This document shows positions 11,200 to 23,400 of a DNA stretch of 64,000 bases, one piece after another; the stretch's first letter is position 1; the number at the start of each line of letters is the position of its first letter. Source of the DNA: Sipunculus nudus (Eukaryota > Annelida > Sipuncula > Golfingiida > Sipunculidae). Both the position numbers and the translations under genes were made by a program. The stretch covers positions 40,181,558 to 40,245,557 of the forward strand of contig CM049310.1 of NCBI GenBank assembly GCA_026874595.1. Reading direction: 5' to 3'. Below the pieces are notes generated by a model that saw only the letters and a program-made list of their open reading frames with translations, was not told the origin of the DNA and did no database searches.

Positions 11200-13750
11200 G
11201 GGAGTCTGAATAGCTTTAGACTTCTGCTGTGTACCAGCTACACTTACCTCACTATTCACTGGCCACAGAGGCTGATTTTGCTGCCAATATCACATGGTCA
11301 TCATATCAGACATCCTGTTCTGCTAAAATGGCAAGATTAAAATTAGTAAAGTATCTAGATTTGTAAGGAATAAAATCTATAAAATACATCAATGGTATCA
11401 ATATATTAAAAAAGGGTTGCTTTTTCAGAATTTATTAATAATAATTAATAATATGTTATTGTGTTGAACATAAACAAAAATGATATTAGTCTCAACCAAA
11501 TTTCATGAAAAGTTATATAATACAAGGCCTACAGGCCTAATGCAAACATGTGCAATGGGATATACATCAGGTATAATGCTCCCATGCTGGACTTTTACTT
11601 TTCAAGTACATGTGTGACATATATATGCACAATGCAAGCACTAGACATTTTGAACCCAAGTTCATGCACCAATTACACAAACATCACTGCTGAAATACTG
11701 GCATAGGTGCACACAACATAAAAATGATGGTGGGTGACACCACCAGTCTTGTGTACTATAAAGCCATCAAAAATGTATTGACCTGCAAAATTTCAGACAG
11801 AAACTTCAGACCACTCTTCAGCTATGTGCACAGATGCATGAAACAATTGTGGGTGGCACCACAAGTCTTCTATACTACAAAACTCTCCAAGATGAATTGA
11901 TATGTATAATTTCAAGCTGATAAGTCAAATCATTCCTGAGAAATAGGCGGGAGCATACACTGTAAAACTACTGTAGGTAGTGCCACCTGTCTTGCATATG
12001 ATGAAGTTATTTTATATGTTTAAATATGCACAATTTCAGGCTCATATATCAAAACCCTCCTGAGAAATAAGCAGGGACATACACTGTGCAGAAGTCATTG
12101 TAGGTGGCAACACCAGTCTTGTGTACGAGAAAGTCATCAAAGATGCATAGACAGGTCAAAATATCAGGCCAATACATCAAACTTCTCTTGAGTCAGGTGC
12201 ACTGGGCTGACCAGGCTAAGGTGAGAAAGGCAGTTGCCCCAAATGAACCAGAACAAATTGCTAGCTGAAGCTACTGCACTGAGTACTGAGTGAACTCTTG
12301 ACCTGCACCTGGCTGCACTGAGTGAACTCCTAACCTAAACCTGGCTGCACTGAGAGAACCCTTGACCTGTTGCATAATTTGATAGTTTGCAGTCTGCTAA
12401 AGCTTTAAATAGATCCAGACTGATTTTTTGTAAATCTGTTTACACATACTTAAAGACTTAGGCTACAATGCTTTTTTCAAGCTGACATATCCATGAGATT
12501 TTTTTACCAAAATCTTTAGAATAATGAAAGAAGTAGGCCTTTCATTGTCAATGGTCCAGTAATTCTGCCAACAATCATTTTAGTAATTAAAAAAAAAGGC
12601 CTCCTATGAATAATTTTTGTGCAAAAATAATACAGAATACGAAACAGTTTTGCAGAAGAAGACAATTGCAGTCCTCAGTTTAAAATAGGCTTACTAATGG
12701 CCACAAGACCATCTACAGCTTTTTATGACCCTTCCCAAAATCAATGAACCCAATCTGTTCTTACAGAATTGAAAGAACCCTACCCTAGGATAATTCTTGT
12801 GAAAATTTAAATGATTCAGCTTGACAGTTTCATTATAAAACATTTTCAAGCTGACAGAGGCTAAAATAATGAGGTTTTTGTCTGTTCCATCTAGGTGGTG
12901 CCACAAAAACTGCAATTTCAAAACTGAGTCATGTGACCTACATTTGCACAAAACTACTTGATGCTAGCTCCTTTCATTTCTAAGATTGTTATGTCAGTAT
13001 GCTTACTTGGCCAAATGACTAAGTTCAAATTCCTGTAACTTGGCCAAACTTCATCAAACCCAAACAATTTTAACAAACTTGAGAAATCTTGTCTCTGGGA
13101 TCATTTCTGTGAAATACAGAACAATTTGGCAGAACAATTTCAGATAAGAGGATTTTCAAAGGTTTTTTCTAGCAAAATTGATATGTGACAGATTTTTGCA
13201 TAAAATTTGGGGATGCTAGCTCCTGCTATCCCTGAGAAATGATGGGTTAATCATAATGTACTGATGACCAATGACCCTTGTACAGAAAAGGTTAATGCAG
13301 GTGGTGCCACCAATACCTCATTTTCATATTTGAGTCATGCGACCAGCATTGGCATAAAATCTGGTGATGATAGCTCCAGTGGTTTCTGATATTGTAATTT
13401 TGTATCCTTTTTTGGCCAAATGACTAAGTTCAGATTCCTGTAACTCAGCTAAAATTCACCAAACTGGAACTATTCTTGAAAACTTGAGAGAGACTGTTTC
13501 TGAGATTATTCCTGTGAATTATTGAACAATTTCACTGAACAATTTCAGAGAAGAAGACTTTTACAGGTTTTTTAAATTTTTCCCTATTAAATCAATGTAA
13601 ATGCAGAAAGCAAAGAAATAAGCAAAATCCAATGGAGTTTTTTTAGACTGATATCTGCATAAAATTTGGTAATGCAAGCTCCTGTCTTTTGAGATAGTAT
13701 GGGTTAACATACAGACAACACCACACTATTGCATGAGCTCACAGGTTTGC
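11200..13750. repeat. Diverged modular repeats with GGTGGTGCCACC motif
   Basis: Units of about 125 bp at 11720, 11847, 11968 and 12097 share GTAGGTGGC-ACCACCAGTCTTGTGTA-type cores. Longer units at 12890 and 13307 share GGTGGTGCCA and GAGTCATGNGACC. No gene is seen; 11200-11500 holds nothing recognisable. Confidence 0.65.
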
Positions 13751-13905
13751 TAATAAAGTATATATTATAAATATATGTACAATATATTTAGACATTCTAT
13801 CTTTAGCACATTACCAATATAAAGTGTTTGTCTAAATTGAGCACAGTTACCTAATCATATTCAAAAGTTTATGAAAGCTGTCATAATTCAGATTTTGGGT
13901 CTTAT

Positions 13906-14355
13906 ATGGTCTGTCTCCTGGTCACAGTAATAAATCACCAACATTCTAAGTTTACTATATCAACTCCCAGTGAGGTCACCTTTTTCTGTTCAGTCTGTGC
14001 CATCTTGTCAGGGTCGATACTTTCAGCTTCCGTAGCATGTACCTCATTCATATGTAGCAACGTCGCGAGCCACTTGTATTTTTCATTGCAGATTCATTGT
14101 ATCTCTGGTCTGTTATACAATGTGTCAAGCAGCAACAAGTCAAAAGCAATTTATTCATTCATTAATTACACTTGTACACATTCTTGGTGTCCCCTTCTAC
14201 TTCTGTGTGTGTGTGTGTGTATGAGGGGGGGGGGGGGGGTTAAGAGTAAAAATGTCAGTGGTAATAACAATACTGCACCATGGATTTACTGCAATACACT
14301 ATCAAAGATTCACTTGATTATATTTCCTCAGCAAACATCTGTAACTGTCTTATGA
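13906..14355 (+). other. 149-codon open frame, probably not a gene
   Basis: The longest simple plus frame in the left half. It crosses a GT repeat and a G run (giving VCVCMRGGGG) and has no domain. Cys/Ser-rich composition is typical of random AT-rich translation. Confidence 0.3.
14207..14239. repeat. GT microsatellite and G run
   Basis: GT repeat followed by a run of about 14 G. Other G runs lie at 10301-10309 and 48148-48161. Confidence 0.9.
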
Positions 14356-14737
14356 GGGGTCAAAAGGAAAGGAAAGCAGTGCATTAGGTTGAAACTCTTC
14401 TTTTTTTGTGATGAGTGGACTGCATATACATCCTATGGGCACTCAGGCATTTATGCTAGAAATTTTTAAATACATGGAAATAAACAGAATTGGAATTGGA
14501 AACAAAAATTTGACTATTAGGAACTGAGGCAAAAATGCTTTGGTCTTATTACAAAATGCTTATTTTGATTAGCTTTAGTGCCAAACAAATCAAATTGCCT
14601 TTTTCATGCACGGTCTAGATAGTTCTTAATATGCACTGGGAAAATTTCAGTGTAGTACAGAGTGTGTACAATTGTATTCATAATGGTTTATAATCGCTGA
14701 CTGTAGCCAATCAAAAACCAAAGTACTGTCGCAATCT

Positions 14738-16326
14738 TTTATTACATATATCTCAAGTGTATGTTTATTCTCATTAAAGCAAGAATAATGTTTGTTTACC
14801 AATGACAACATCACAACAAAAATAAAATTTGACTCATAAACCTATTCTAGTCCCCTTTACCAAATGCTGCAATGTAAGCTGTAAAAGTGTTACAAGACAG
14901 AGAAAGGTGTGTATCCATGCAAACCAACTATCTCTTCATAGACTCATGGCAATAGATACCTGCTGAACTATCCTTGTTAAATGAACGATTACTTCACGTT
15001 TCCATCAAAAGAAAGTCATTTACTGTCTTATACAGGGTCTCAGTAACATTATATGATGTCACTCAACAAACAAAATACAAAACAGAACAGTTTAAGGACT
15101 TAAAACAGTAAAACTAACTGCACATTCATATCAATATCTGTCAGCTGATTAGCTGGTTTTGCTTTGTGATAGCAGAACCCTCACCTACAATGCTCATCAG
15201 TAAACTGTGGTGGATAACAAACATTCTGCACATAAAATGCCTTAAATATGAACATTACATATAGACTACTTGTTAGCCATCTACTAACAGAATGGCAGCT
15301 AGAGCATGAACATTGCTGGACATGAATACAGTTGGATAAATGGATACATCATATCAAAATCTTACAAGTATCATGAAGAACCCGTGGTCTGAAATATATT
15401 AAAAAGGCATACATTATAATCCTTGTATGTAGAGTATGGGAATTAAATCAAAAGCCTAGGCAGATGAGATACCCCTCTGTCCGGATGTGTTGGACACCAT
15501 CACGCCATAAGATAAATTAATGTGCACTGATGTTATAACCAAATCATCTGTTTGGACATATTAAATAAACACTTCAATAAAATAAGTGTGTTCACTAATA
15601 ACTGTCTTACATAAAAAAAAAGATAAGGCAAGAAAATTTATGAACATATTTCCAACACACAGAGATAATCAGTGAAACAGCAGGCTAAAGTATTTTGTAC
15701 TGTGTATACCTCTCTACCAATACTGACCTGTCTGAACCTGCCTAATCTGAAAAAGATATTGATCTCAGTAATATCCAGCACTATTTTGTATGCTCTATTT
15801 TAAAATCTCTATCTCTGCAGGTGGGACAATAGCTCTTTCTGGCTAATTTGATTTAAAAACTTTGACAAACCATCCCATTCACTGAAAATCTGTCTGAAAA
15901 AATTTGTGGACGTTTTTCCTCAAGTCCCCTGCAAAAACAGCTGTCAATGTCTTCATCAACTTGTGTGGCACAGAAATGTCATGTCACCACCTATACTGAT
16001 ATCAATGTCAGTGATCATAATCTGGATAAAAGCAAAGACATTCTACTGGCAGTACTAAAATGATCATACAGTCTGTTTAATGTGGGTAACACTCTCAAAT
16101 GACAGGATGTCACATTTTTGTATCAGTTTGCGTCACATACTGCTGTCACACTGCAGCAACACATACAACGTGCAAAATGTTTGCCTGGTTCAATGTCTTC
16201 TGCTTGTCATCAGAAACCATTTGTTTTACTAACTTCCTTCACGTAAATGTCAACATCCGTCTTGTGAGTCTGGTTGTTTCTCTCCATGTCGGTCACTTAT
16301 AATCGTCTCCACTCACTGTCCGTCTA
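14738..16326 (-). other. Candidate distal 3' UTR exon of RBM45, or unknown sequence
   Basis: On the minus strand a pyrimidine-rich acceptor (TTTGTTTTAG) precedes 16326. Below it about 1.6 kb lacks the repeat modules seen on both sides and has no minus ORF of note. Two AATAAA signals fall at 14769-14764 and 14743-14738. This would suit a long 3' UTR. No coding support exists. Confidence 0.25.
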
Positions 16327-16448
16327 AAACAAAGAGGGTACAATGCATCCTGAAGATCACATTATCACATATACATAATCATTTGTTTCATGAAATATCT
16401 GTAGGATCTACTTAAAGTGATGTGGAGTGCTCAGTCTTGTTTGAACAG

Positions 16449-17848
16449 TACCGTAAAATCTCCACTTAAAACCGCGGTTTAATCAAGAAATTCAAAATCT
16501 TGAAATCAGGTTGATTTCCTGAAAGCACTGTGCGGTTTATACTAGAAGGGTTTCCTGAATATCTTCCTGACAGACATCGTTTTGGGCCGGCGCGTGGGCG
16601 ATAACATTGCAACTTTCGAAGGCTGTTCTTAGCATGCATGGGCGCCGTGTGTAAATGTATTATTTACGATTATTTATTATTTATAAATTAAATATTGCTG
16701 ATTAGTTTTCGTGTGATATATAACTTGTTATAAAATCTTGGTAATTGTCACCAAATAATACGTTTACATCAACCCTGCTGTTACACACAGCGGCCCACTT
16801 CGTTGGGAATGGTCAAGCAAAATTGAAATAAAAGCCTACTTTAACCCATTTGCGGCATTATTTAGCAATGATTATTTGTTTAAAACGTAAAATTAATAAA
16901 AAGCTGACATCGTAAAGAGTCACACAATGGCAGACGATCGTTTTAAAATCAAGTTTGAGTGCCGCCATGTGCTGAAACGCCCTGGTATTCTGCTAAGAAT
17001 ATTTTGAACGGTTGTACGCGGTGGGTGGTAAATAGAACAGCCACCTATTTCGTCCCAGCGTGCCTTGCGCGAACACTGCCTTGACAAAATGGCTCTCCAC
17101 ACGGAAACTTTCTTCAGGTAAAAAACTTGCTCACCCGGACTGGCCACTTTAATTTTACCTTAAAATCACTCGTTTTCAAGCGTCATGTTTCCTATACGTG
17201 CGTATCTCGACAAGGTAACTTCAGTTACTTTGATATTTAGTTGACCAGCGATGTTTTCAAACGCACCAGCATATTGTGACATGGAGCGATGTCAACGTAC
17301 GATGTGACGATGATAATACCGAAGTAACCAGTATGAAAATGAGTTGAATCTTCCGAGTAATTCCAGAAAATGGAATTTTCATGAAAAATTAAGATTTCAA
17401 AATAATACTTTTAGAATTAAAATATACAGTGACTTGAAATGGATCAGCAGAATATTTTTTTCGATAATATAATGACAAATCAGTAGCAAACAAGAATACG
17501 GCACGGAATATAAAATCTGTATAACCAGGCAGAGGTTCACCGGCCCTTACGTCTTCCCAAACTTCATGCTTGAGTGACCCTGCAAAAAAGTGTTTTCATT
17601 TGTTTAAATAAAATGCCCCAGGAATTTTTAAAGTGGACAGGAATGGCCGAGTCGCAACCTACGCGTGTTCATTTCTAGATGATAGCTTGATTGTGTCTTT
17701 TGTCAAATCATTCCGTAGCGAAAGTTGGTGCGGTTTTAAAGGGGGGTTCTTAGTATTTGAGCCCCTCGCGGTGTCTCGCCTGGAATTCTGGCGAAGTCTG
17801 GGTGCGGTTTTAATCGGAAGTGCGGTTTTAAGTGGAGATTTTACGGTA
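16449..17848. mobile_element. 1.4-kb TIR element with perfect 27-bp termini
   Basis: Bases 16449-16475 (TACCGTAAAATCTCC, then ACTTAAAACCGC) are the exact reverse complement of 17822-17848. The outermost TA may be a target duplication. The core 16640-17520 is shared with the element at 29638. The small ORFs inside show no known domain. Superfamily unknown; a TA target would suit Tc1/mariner-like MITEs. Confidence 0.8.
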
Positions 17849-18139
17849 ATTATATTATTTAATTTTAAAGTGGATTTCTAAAATAAAATATTTAATTTCA
17901 GGCCGGTTATATATGCATTAACACTGGCTGACTATTAAGCATCTTATAACCTATAAACCTATAAATAAGGCCTTTAATCCGAGTCCACGCCTACATTAAC
18001 TAGAATATCAGCAGAAGCTGACAAAAGCCCTCAGCCAAAAGAACAGTGTTTAGAGGTGGTAACAGTAAAAAGTACTAAATATCTGTTCTCACATGGATGT
18101 ATATCTGAACATGTCTGAGTTATAAATTTAAAATGGAGA

Positions 18140-19036
18140 GGTATGTACCATGATTCATAACAATCCACCAAATGCTTCCTGAAAAATAAGCTTCTAAGTT
18201 TTATTCTATTATAAGCTCTGTGACCTTGAAAAGTAGGTCAAGGTCACCCATCTTCGAACTTGACCGAGATTTTGTCAATATACATCTTCACCAAAGAAAT
18301 AAAATTCCTATTGTGAATACTTTTAGAAAAATTCATTAAAAATCAGAAATTGCAGGTGGTGCCCCCAAACTTGTGCAGCAGTTACAGACTATCAGTCCCT
18401 ACAATCATAGTAAGTATTGTGAGAATCCAGCCAATGGTTCCAGAGAAATAAGCTTCGAAATTTTTTTCTATAATTAGCTCCAAAACGTAGAAAAATAGGT
18501 CAAGGTCACCCAGCTTCGAACTTGACCGAGATTTTGTCAATATCCATCTTCAACGAAAAAAAAATTCATTTCACCAAAGAAATAAAATTCCTATTGTGAA
18601 TTCTTTTAGAGATATCCCGCTTACAAGCCCAAAGTTGAAAAATCCGATAAAAATTCATTAAAAATCAGAAATTGTAGGTGGTGCCACCAAACTTATGTAG
18701 CAGGTACAGACTATAAGTCCGAATAATCATAGTAAGTTTTGTGAAAATCCACCAAATGGTTCCTGAGTAATAAGCATCTAAGTGTTTTTCTATAATCAGC
18801 TCTAAAATGTAGAAAAATAGGTCAAGGTCACCCATCTTTGAACTTGACCGAGATTTTGTCGATATACATCTTTACCGAGGAAATGAAATTCTGACAGCGA
18901 ATCCTTTTCAAGATATCCCGCTCACAAGGTAAAAGTTAACGGACGCCGGACGGACGGACGGCAAGACAGACGGATGGACGGACGGACAGCTTGGGTGACG
19001 ACAATAGCCCATCAGCCTAAGGGCTGAGGGCTAAAA
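18140..19036 (+). mobile_element. Modular repeat with GGAC tail and terminal hairpin (between RBM45 stop and possible 3' exon)
   Basis: Three modules contain AGGTCAAGGTCACCC and TTGACCGAGATTTTGTC (near 18235, 18500 and 18825). Then come AAAAGTTAACGGAC, a GGAC array (18945-18990) and the hairpin TAGCCC/GGGCTA with inner TCAGCC/GGCTGA (19005-19033). Left boundary uncertain. Confidence 0.6.
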
Positions 19037-19046
19037 AGGTGAACAA

Positions 19047-19191
19047 CCATGGGTCAATGTATCCTGCTAGCAGCAAACAAAATTAATCTAGCACCATGGG
19101 TCAAAATGTATCCTGCTAGCAGCAAACAAAATTAATCCAGCACCATGGGTCAAAATGTATCCTGCTAGCAGCAAACAAAATTAATCTAGCA
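19047..19191. repeat. 49-bp tandem repeat, three copies
   Basis: ATCCTGCTAGCAGCAAACAA recurs at 19061, 19110 and 19159, linked by TTAATCTAGCACCATGGGTC. Confidence 0.9.
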
Positions 19192-20214
19192 GACATGACA
19201 CTGTGTTTCAGAAATTTGTGTTCATAATTTGATCTAAAACAAGTTTCTATGCAAATTCAAATCTCAATCCATTCCAGGATCTGATATCTTCAGTGTGGAT
19301 GTTTCTCAACAGTTTTAAAACTCCTTTAACTGTTTTTTAAACTGCATTTAAAAATTCTGTATATTAAATTTGACAACTTAACCATTATTAACTTTCTGCA
19401 TAAAAATAAGTGGGCTCAAAACACCCCCCCCCCTATTCAATGATGTAAAATCTACAGAACATTTATTTTGAGCTAATGGCAGGCAATCTATCCTACAATA
19501 TCTTGAAGCAATAGGTGTTCTTGGTAAGAAGGCCACTTCAAAACAAAAAAAAATTAAAGTATTATAATTTTAGTATTTTATATACAGTTTGTTTTATTCA
19601 TTACCACTTGAACATATTATGTTTCCTGTGGACAAAGCCCACTCTCAAATCTGGAATCATCATGCTGTTAATTATAACTACAGTAATAATGACTGATTCT
19701 AACAGTGATACCAAAGATGGGGTAGTTGCAGGTTGATTATCCTTTTCAGTGTAGTACACCAACTGATGTACTTAATGGTTTTCAAATATGAGTCATACCG
19801 TTCCTATAGTTGCTTTTACAAACTTTACACATATCTTGCTGAATAAATTTAACGACTTTTCAAAAACAGACCTTACTTTGCACATTAGAAATAAATTATG
19901 CACCATTTTATGGAAAGGACCAAGTTTACCATGAAGTTCTGATACAAACTGAAATGAGTAAATCACTGAAAGAATCCAAACTAATACACATTTCAAGAAT
20001 TTTTCATAATTTCTTGGTCATTTATTTTTAACTTTCATGACAAATTATTTTCAAATTTTCATATAAATGAATTTTAAATATATTTATGGTTATATGAACA
20101 ATGAATTAAATATTAAAATTGTGGCAGTACATTGCTAGCTTTCCCTTTGAATTAGCTTTGTAAAACTATATAATTTTGTTAACTATCCAGAATTAGCTGA
20201 CTTCATGTACTGAC

Positions 20215-20243
20215 CTTTCTGAAGAACCCACTGTTGGGACAGA
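20215..20243 (-). other. RBM45 proximal 3' UTR with possible donor
   Basis: The 28 nt after the stop end at AAAG followed by GTCAGT (20214-20209). If used, the 3' UTR would contain an intron whose acceptor could be the TTTGTTTTAG at 16327-16336. The junction lies close enough to the stop that nonsense-mediated decay would not be expected. Confidence 0.3.
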
Positions 20244-20431
20244 TTAGTGAATACGGGCTTTTTTCTCTTCTTCGACCTCATCATCATTTCCCCATCGACG
20301 TTTTTTCCCTTGATTAGGGTCAGCCACCATCACTTTGAGCCTCATGTCACACACGAACTGACCATGCAGAGTCTTAATGGCATGCTCTGCTGCTTCCTTG
20401 GAGGCAAACCTTGCATATCCATAGTTTTTCC
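20244..20431 (-). CDS. RBM45: RBM45 exon 10 (end of RRM4, C-terminus, stop)
   Basis: Acceptor GATTGCAG, then KNYGYARFASKEAAEHAI, TLHGQ and RLKVMVADP, the close of RRM4. A basic patch (GKKRRWG) and an acidic Lys/Glu tail ending RIH lead to TAA at 20246-20244. A possible donor (AAAG then GTCAGT) lies 28 nt after the stop. Confidence 0.92.
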
Positions 20432-23400
20432 CTGCAATCACATATGAGCATCATTCAGTAATGATGAGAATTCTTCCCTTGTATAAATGACAAAATTAAA
20501 ATGGAAATGACATGATATGTTGACAATATGTCCTTCCACAGGTAACTAATTAAGATAATGTAGGTGGCATCATTGTTCATGCATATTAGCTTAAGTTCAT
20601 CAAGACTCATAAGCACACAATATCTGATGACAATCGAACCAGCCTCTCCAGAGGAATCTGGCAATTTGTTTGTATTTTGCATTATTTCTGGGGTGCTCAA
20701 ACATACCCAAAAACTCTGAGAATAATGGCCACAGTAACCCCATTTCAGGTGTCTGGGGAGAACTTTTGAGGAACTCTCAGGATGTCATGTTAGAAGATTC
20801 TGGGTCCAGTGGTTATGATTTGTGCCCTGTCAATGGATGACTGCATCTTTAAAGGTCTCAAAAATAGAGAAAAAATTGCTTAAAATTAAAAAAAATCCAG
20901 GTGGCGCCAGGGGTTTGCTGGAACTGATGAACATTTGATGATGAATATGCATACAAAGAATCATGGTGATCAATCCATTAGTTGTTCAGATACTGCAGCT
21001 TTTGTATTTAATTTTTTAATTATTCTAGAGGTCCTTCTAAGCCCAATAGCTCAGAGAATATGGGTAACAGAGACCTAATCAAAGGTTTCCAGTGAGATTT
21101 TTCATGGACCTCCCAGGATGTAAAGTAAGAAGATTCCTGGTCGAACGGCTACAATGTGTGCCCAGTAAACAGGCGACCAAATCTTTTAAGGTCTCAAAAA
21201 TAGAGAAAAAAACGTAAAAATACAGGTGGTGCCTTCAGTCTGCAGAAACTGATGAAACATCCCATGGTCAAAATCAAGATTCATGGTGATCAATGCATTA
21301 GCTGCTCAGATACTTGAGCTTTTGTATCAAATTTCACATTATTCTGGGGGGTATTTCAGAGCCCCATAGCTCAAAGAATATGGGTAACAGAGACCTAATT
21401 TCAGGTTTCCAAGGAGACTTTTTTTAGGCCTCCTCGCATGTCAAGACAGAAGATTTTAGGGCCAGTCATAATGATTTGTGCCTTGTTTACAGATGACAGC
21501 ATCTTTTAAGGTCTCAAAAACAGAGAATAAAAATTGAAAAAACACAGGTTGTGCCACCAGTCTGCAGAAACTGATGAAACACCCCATTATCAATAACCAT
21601 GCAAAGATTCATGGTGATCAATGCATAAGCTGTTCAGATACTTGAGCTTTTGTATCAAATTTCACATTATCTAGGGGGTACTTCGGAGCCTCACAGCTCG
21701 AAGAATTTGGGTAACAGAAACCTAATTTCAGGTTTCCAAGGAGACTTTTAACGGGCCTCCCTGTATGTCAAATTAGAAGATTCCAGGTCCAGTGGTTATG
21801 ATTTGTGCCTGGTTAAGGACAGGACAGACAGACAGACGACGGACAAAGGGTGATTGCTATAGCTCAGATGACTTACACTCGGCTGAGCTTACAATACAAT
21901 TAAGTACACAATAAGAGTGAAAGGAGCTAGGCTAATCCCTTTAGAAATTAAAACACATAAGTAGAAAGGATACTTCACAAGTTGTTGTTTATGTGATTAT
22001 ATCTTATGACATTTAATATTCAACTAAAACAAATGATGTGGCATAAGTTCGATACATTTTTTACAAAATCTGACTTGAAAGATGACATAAGGACATATCA
22101 CTGCTATGTAGTTTATTTTCCTTCAGTATTTCTTGTTTTGACAGCCTCTTACTTGCAAGGAAGAACACCTCAATGAGGTCTCCAAATCGGCTGAATACAT
22201 CCCGAATATATCGCTCTGGTGGGGCATCTGGCTGTGCTACAATAAACAGTCGTTCTTGAGTGGGAGATGACTCTGGCGCCAGGGACTGTCTAGGTGGGAG
22301 GGGTACACTGCAGAATGGCAGGTTTTCTAGGCCCAATTCACTTGGAGTTGGATCTTCCGCCTGAAAACAAGACATTCATTTATTAAACTAATTACTGACC
22401 TCCTTATTATGCAATTCTATCAGTCCTATGAGATATCTTACCATATATTTTGTTGAAGTTTAAAAAGACCTTTAAAACAAGAAGATGTCAGCTTTATTAA
22501 TTACACTGGGTTATAATTCAACCCGATTAACATTGAAGTAATATGTGTTTAAGTCATTCCACACACTAGTGTTTTTAAGTTGATAATCTGATATATCACA
22601 TCAAAGTGAGTGTCACACCTATAAGATCAGAGTTGGTATTCCACGTGTGTATGCCGTATGTATGCAAAGCATATGCATGATACAGCTAGACAAGAATGGT
22701 AAATGGTGAATAATAAGCTCATCATGTATCTGGTGACCTCTGACCTCATTAAATATGCATGAATTTTGCTAGGAATGTTTCAGGTGAGAAACTCTATTGA
22801 AAAATATCTATCACAAGTTTCATCAAAATCCATAAGATTTTTGGTAAGTAACCATGGTGCCACCAAAGTCTGGTGAACTCTGACCTCATTAAATATGCAT
22901 GGATTTTGCTTGGAATTGAACTTTTATACTGGTTAATATTTCTGTAGTTTCATCAGAATCCATCATATTTCTTGTACATTATCATGGCGTCACCATAGGT
23001 AGGCCTGTACAAAGAAGTCTTGTGACCTTAGACCTCATTTAACATGCTGAATTTTTGCAGAGAATTTTAATGAGATGAGAACCTCTGTTAGCAAATATGT
23101 ATAATAGGTTTCACAGTTGATTGGTATTTCTGTTGAGTTTTATCAAAATATATCATATTCCTTGCAATTTATTGTGGGGACACCACAAAGTAGCCCAGTG
23201 ACCTCTGACCTTATTGAATATGCGTGGATTTCTTACTTTGGCCAGATAATCTACTGGTTATTGGTTATGGTGAGTTTCATGAAAATTCATCAAAGCCCCA
23301 GTGAGTTATCGTTGCAACACTTAAAAGTTAACGGACAGAAGCACAGACCATGGGTAGTCCCATCATAGACAGGCCTATAAAAATGGAAACCTGGGATTCC

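Noticed and set aside
15180..15200. A second hammerhead core (CTGATGAG on the minus strand)
   Set aside because: No GAAA and no pairing stems follow; the same applies to CTGATGA at 3688, 9675, 20925 and 21251.
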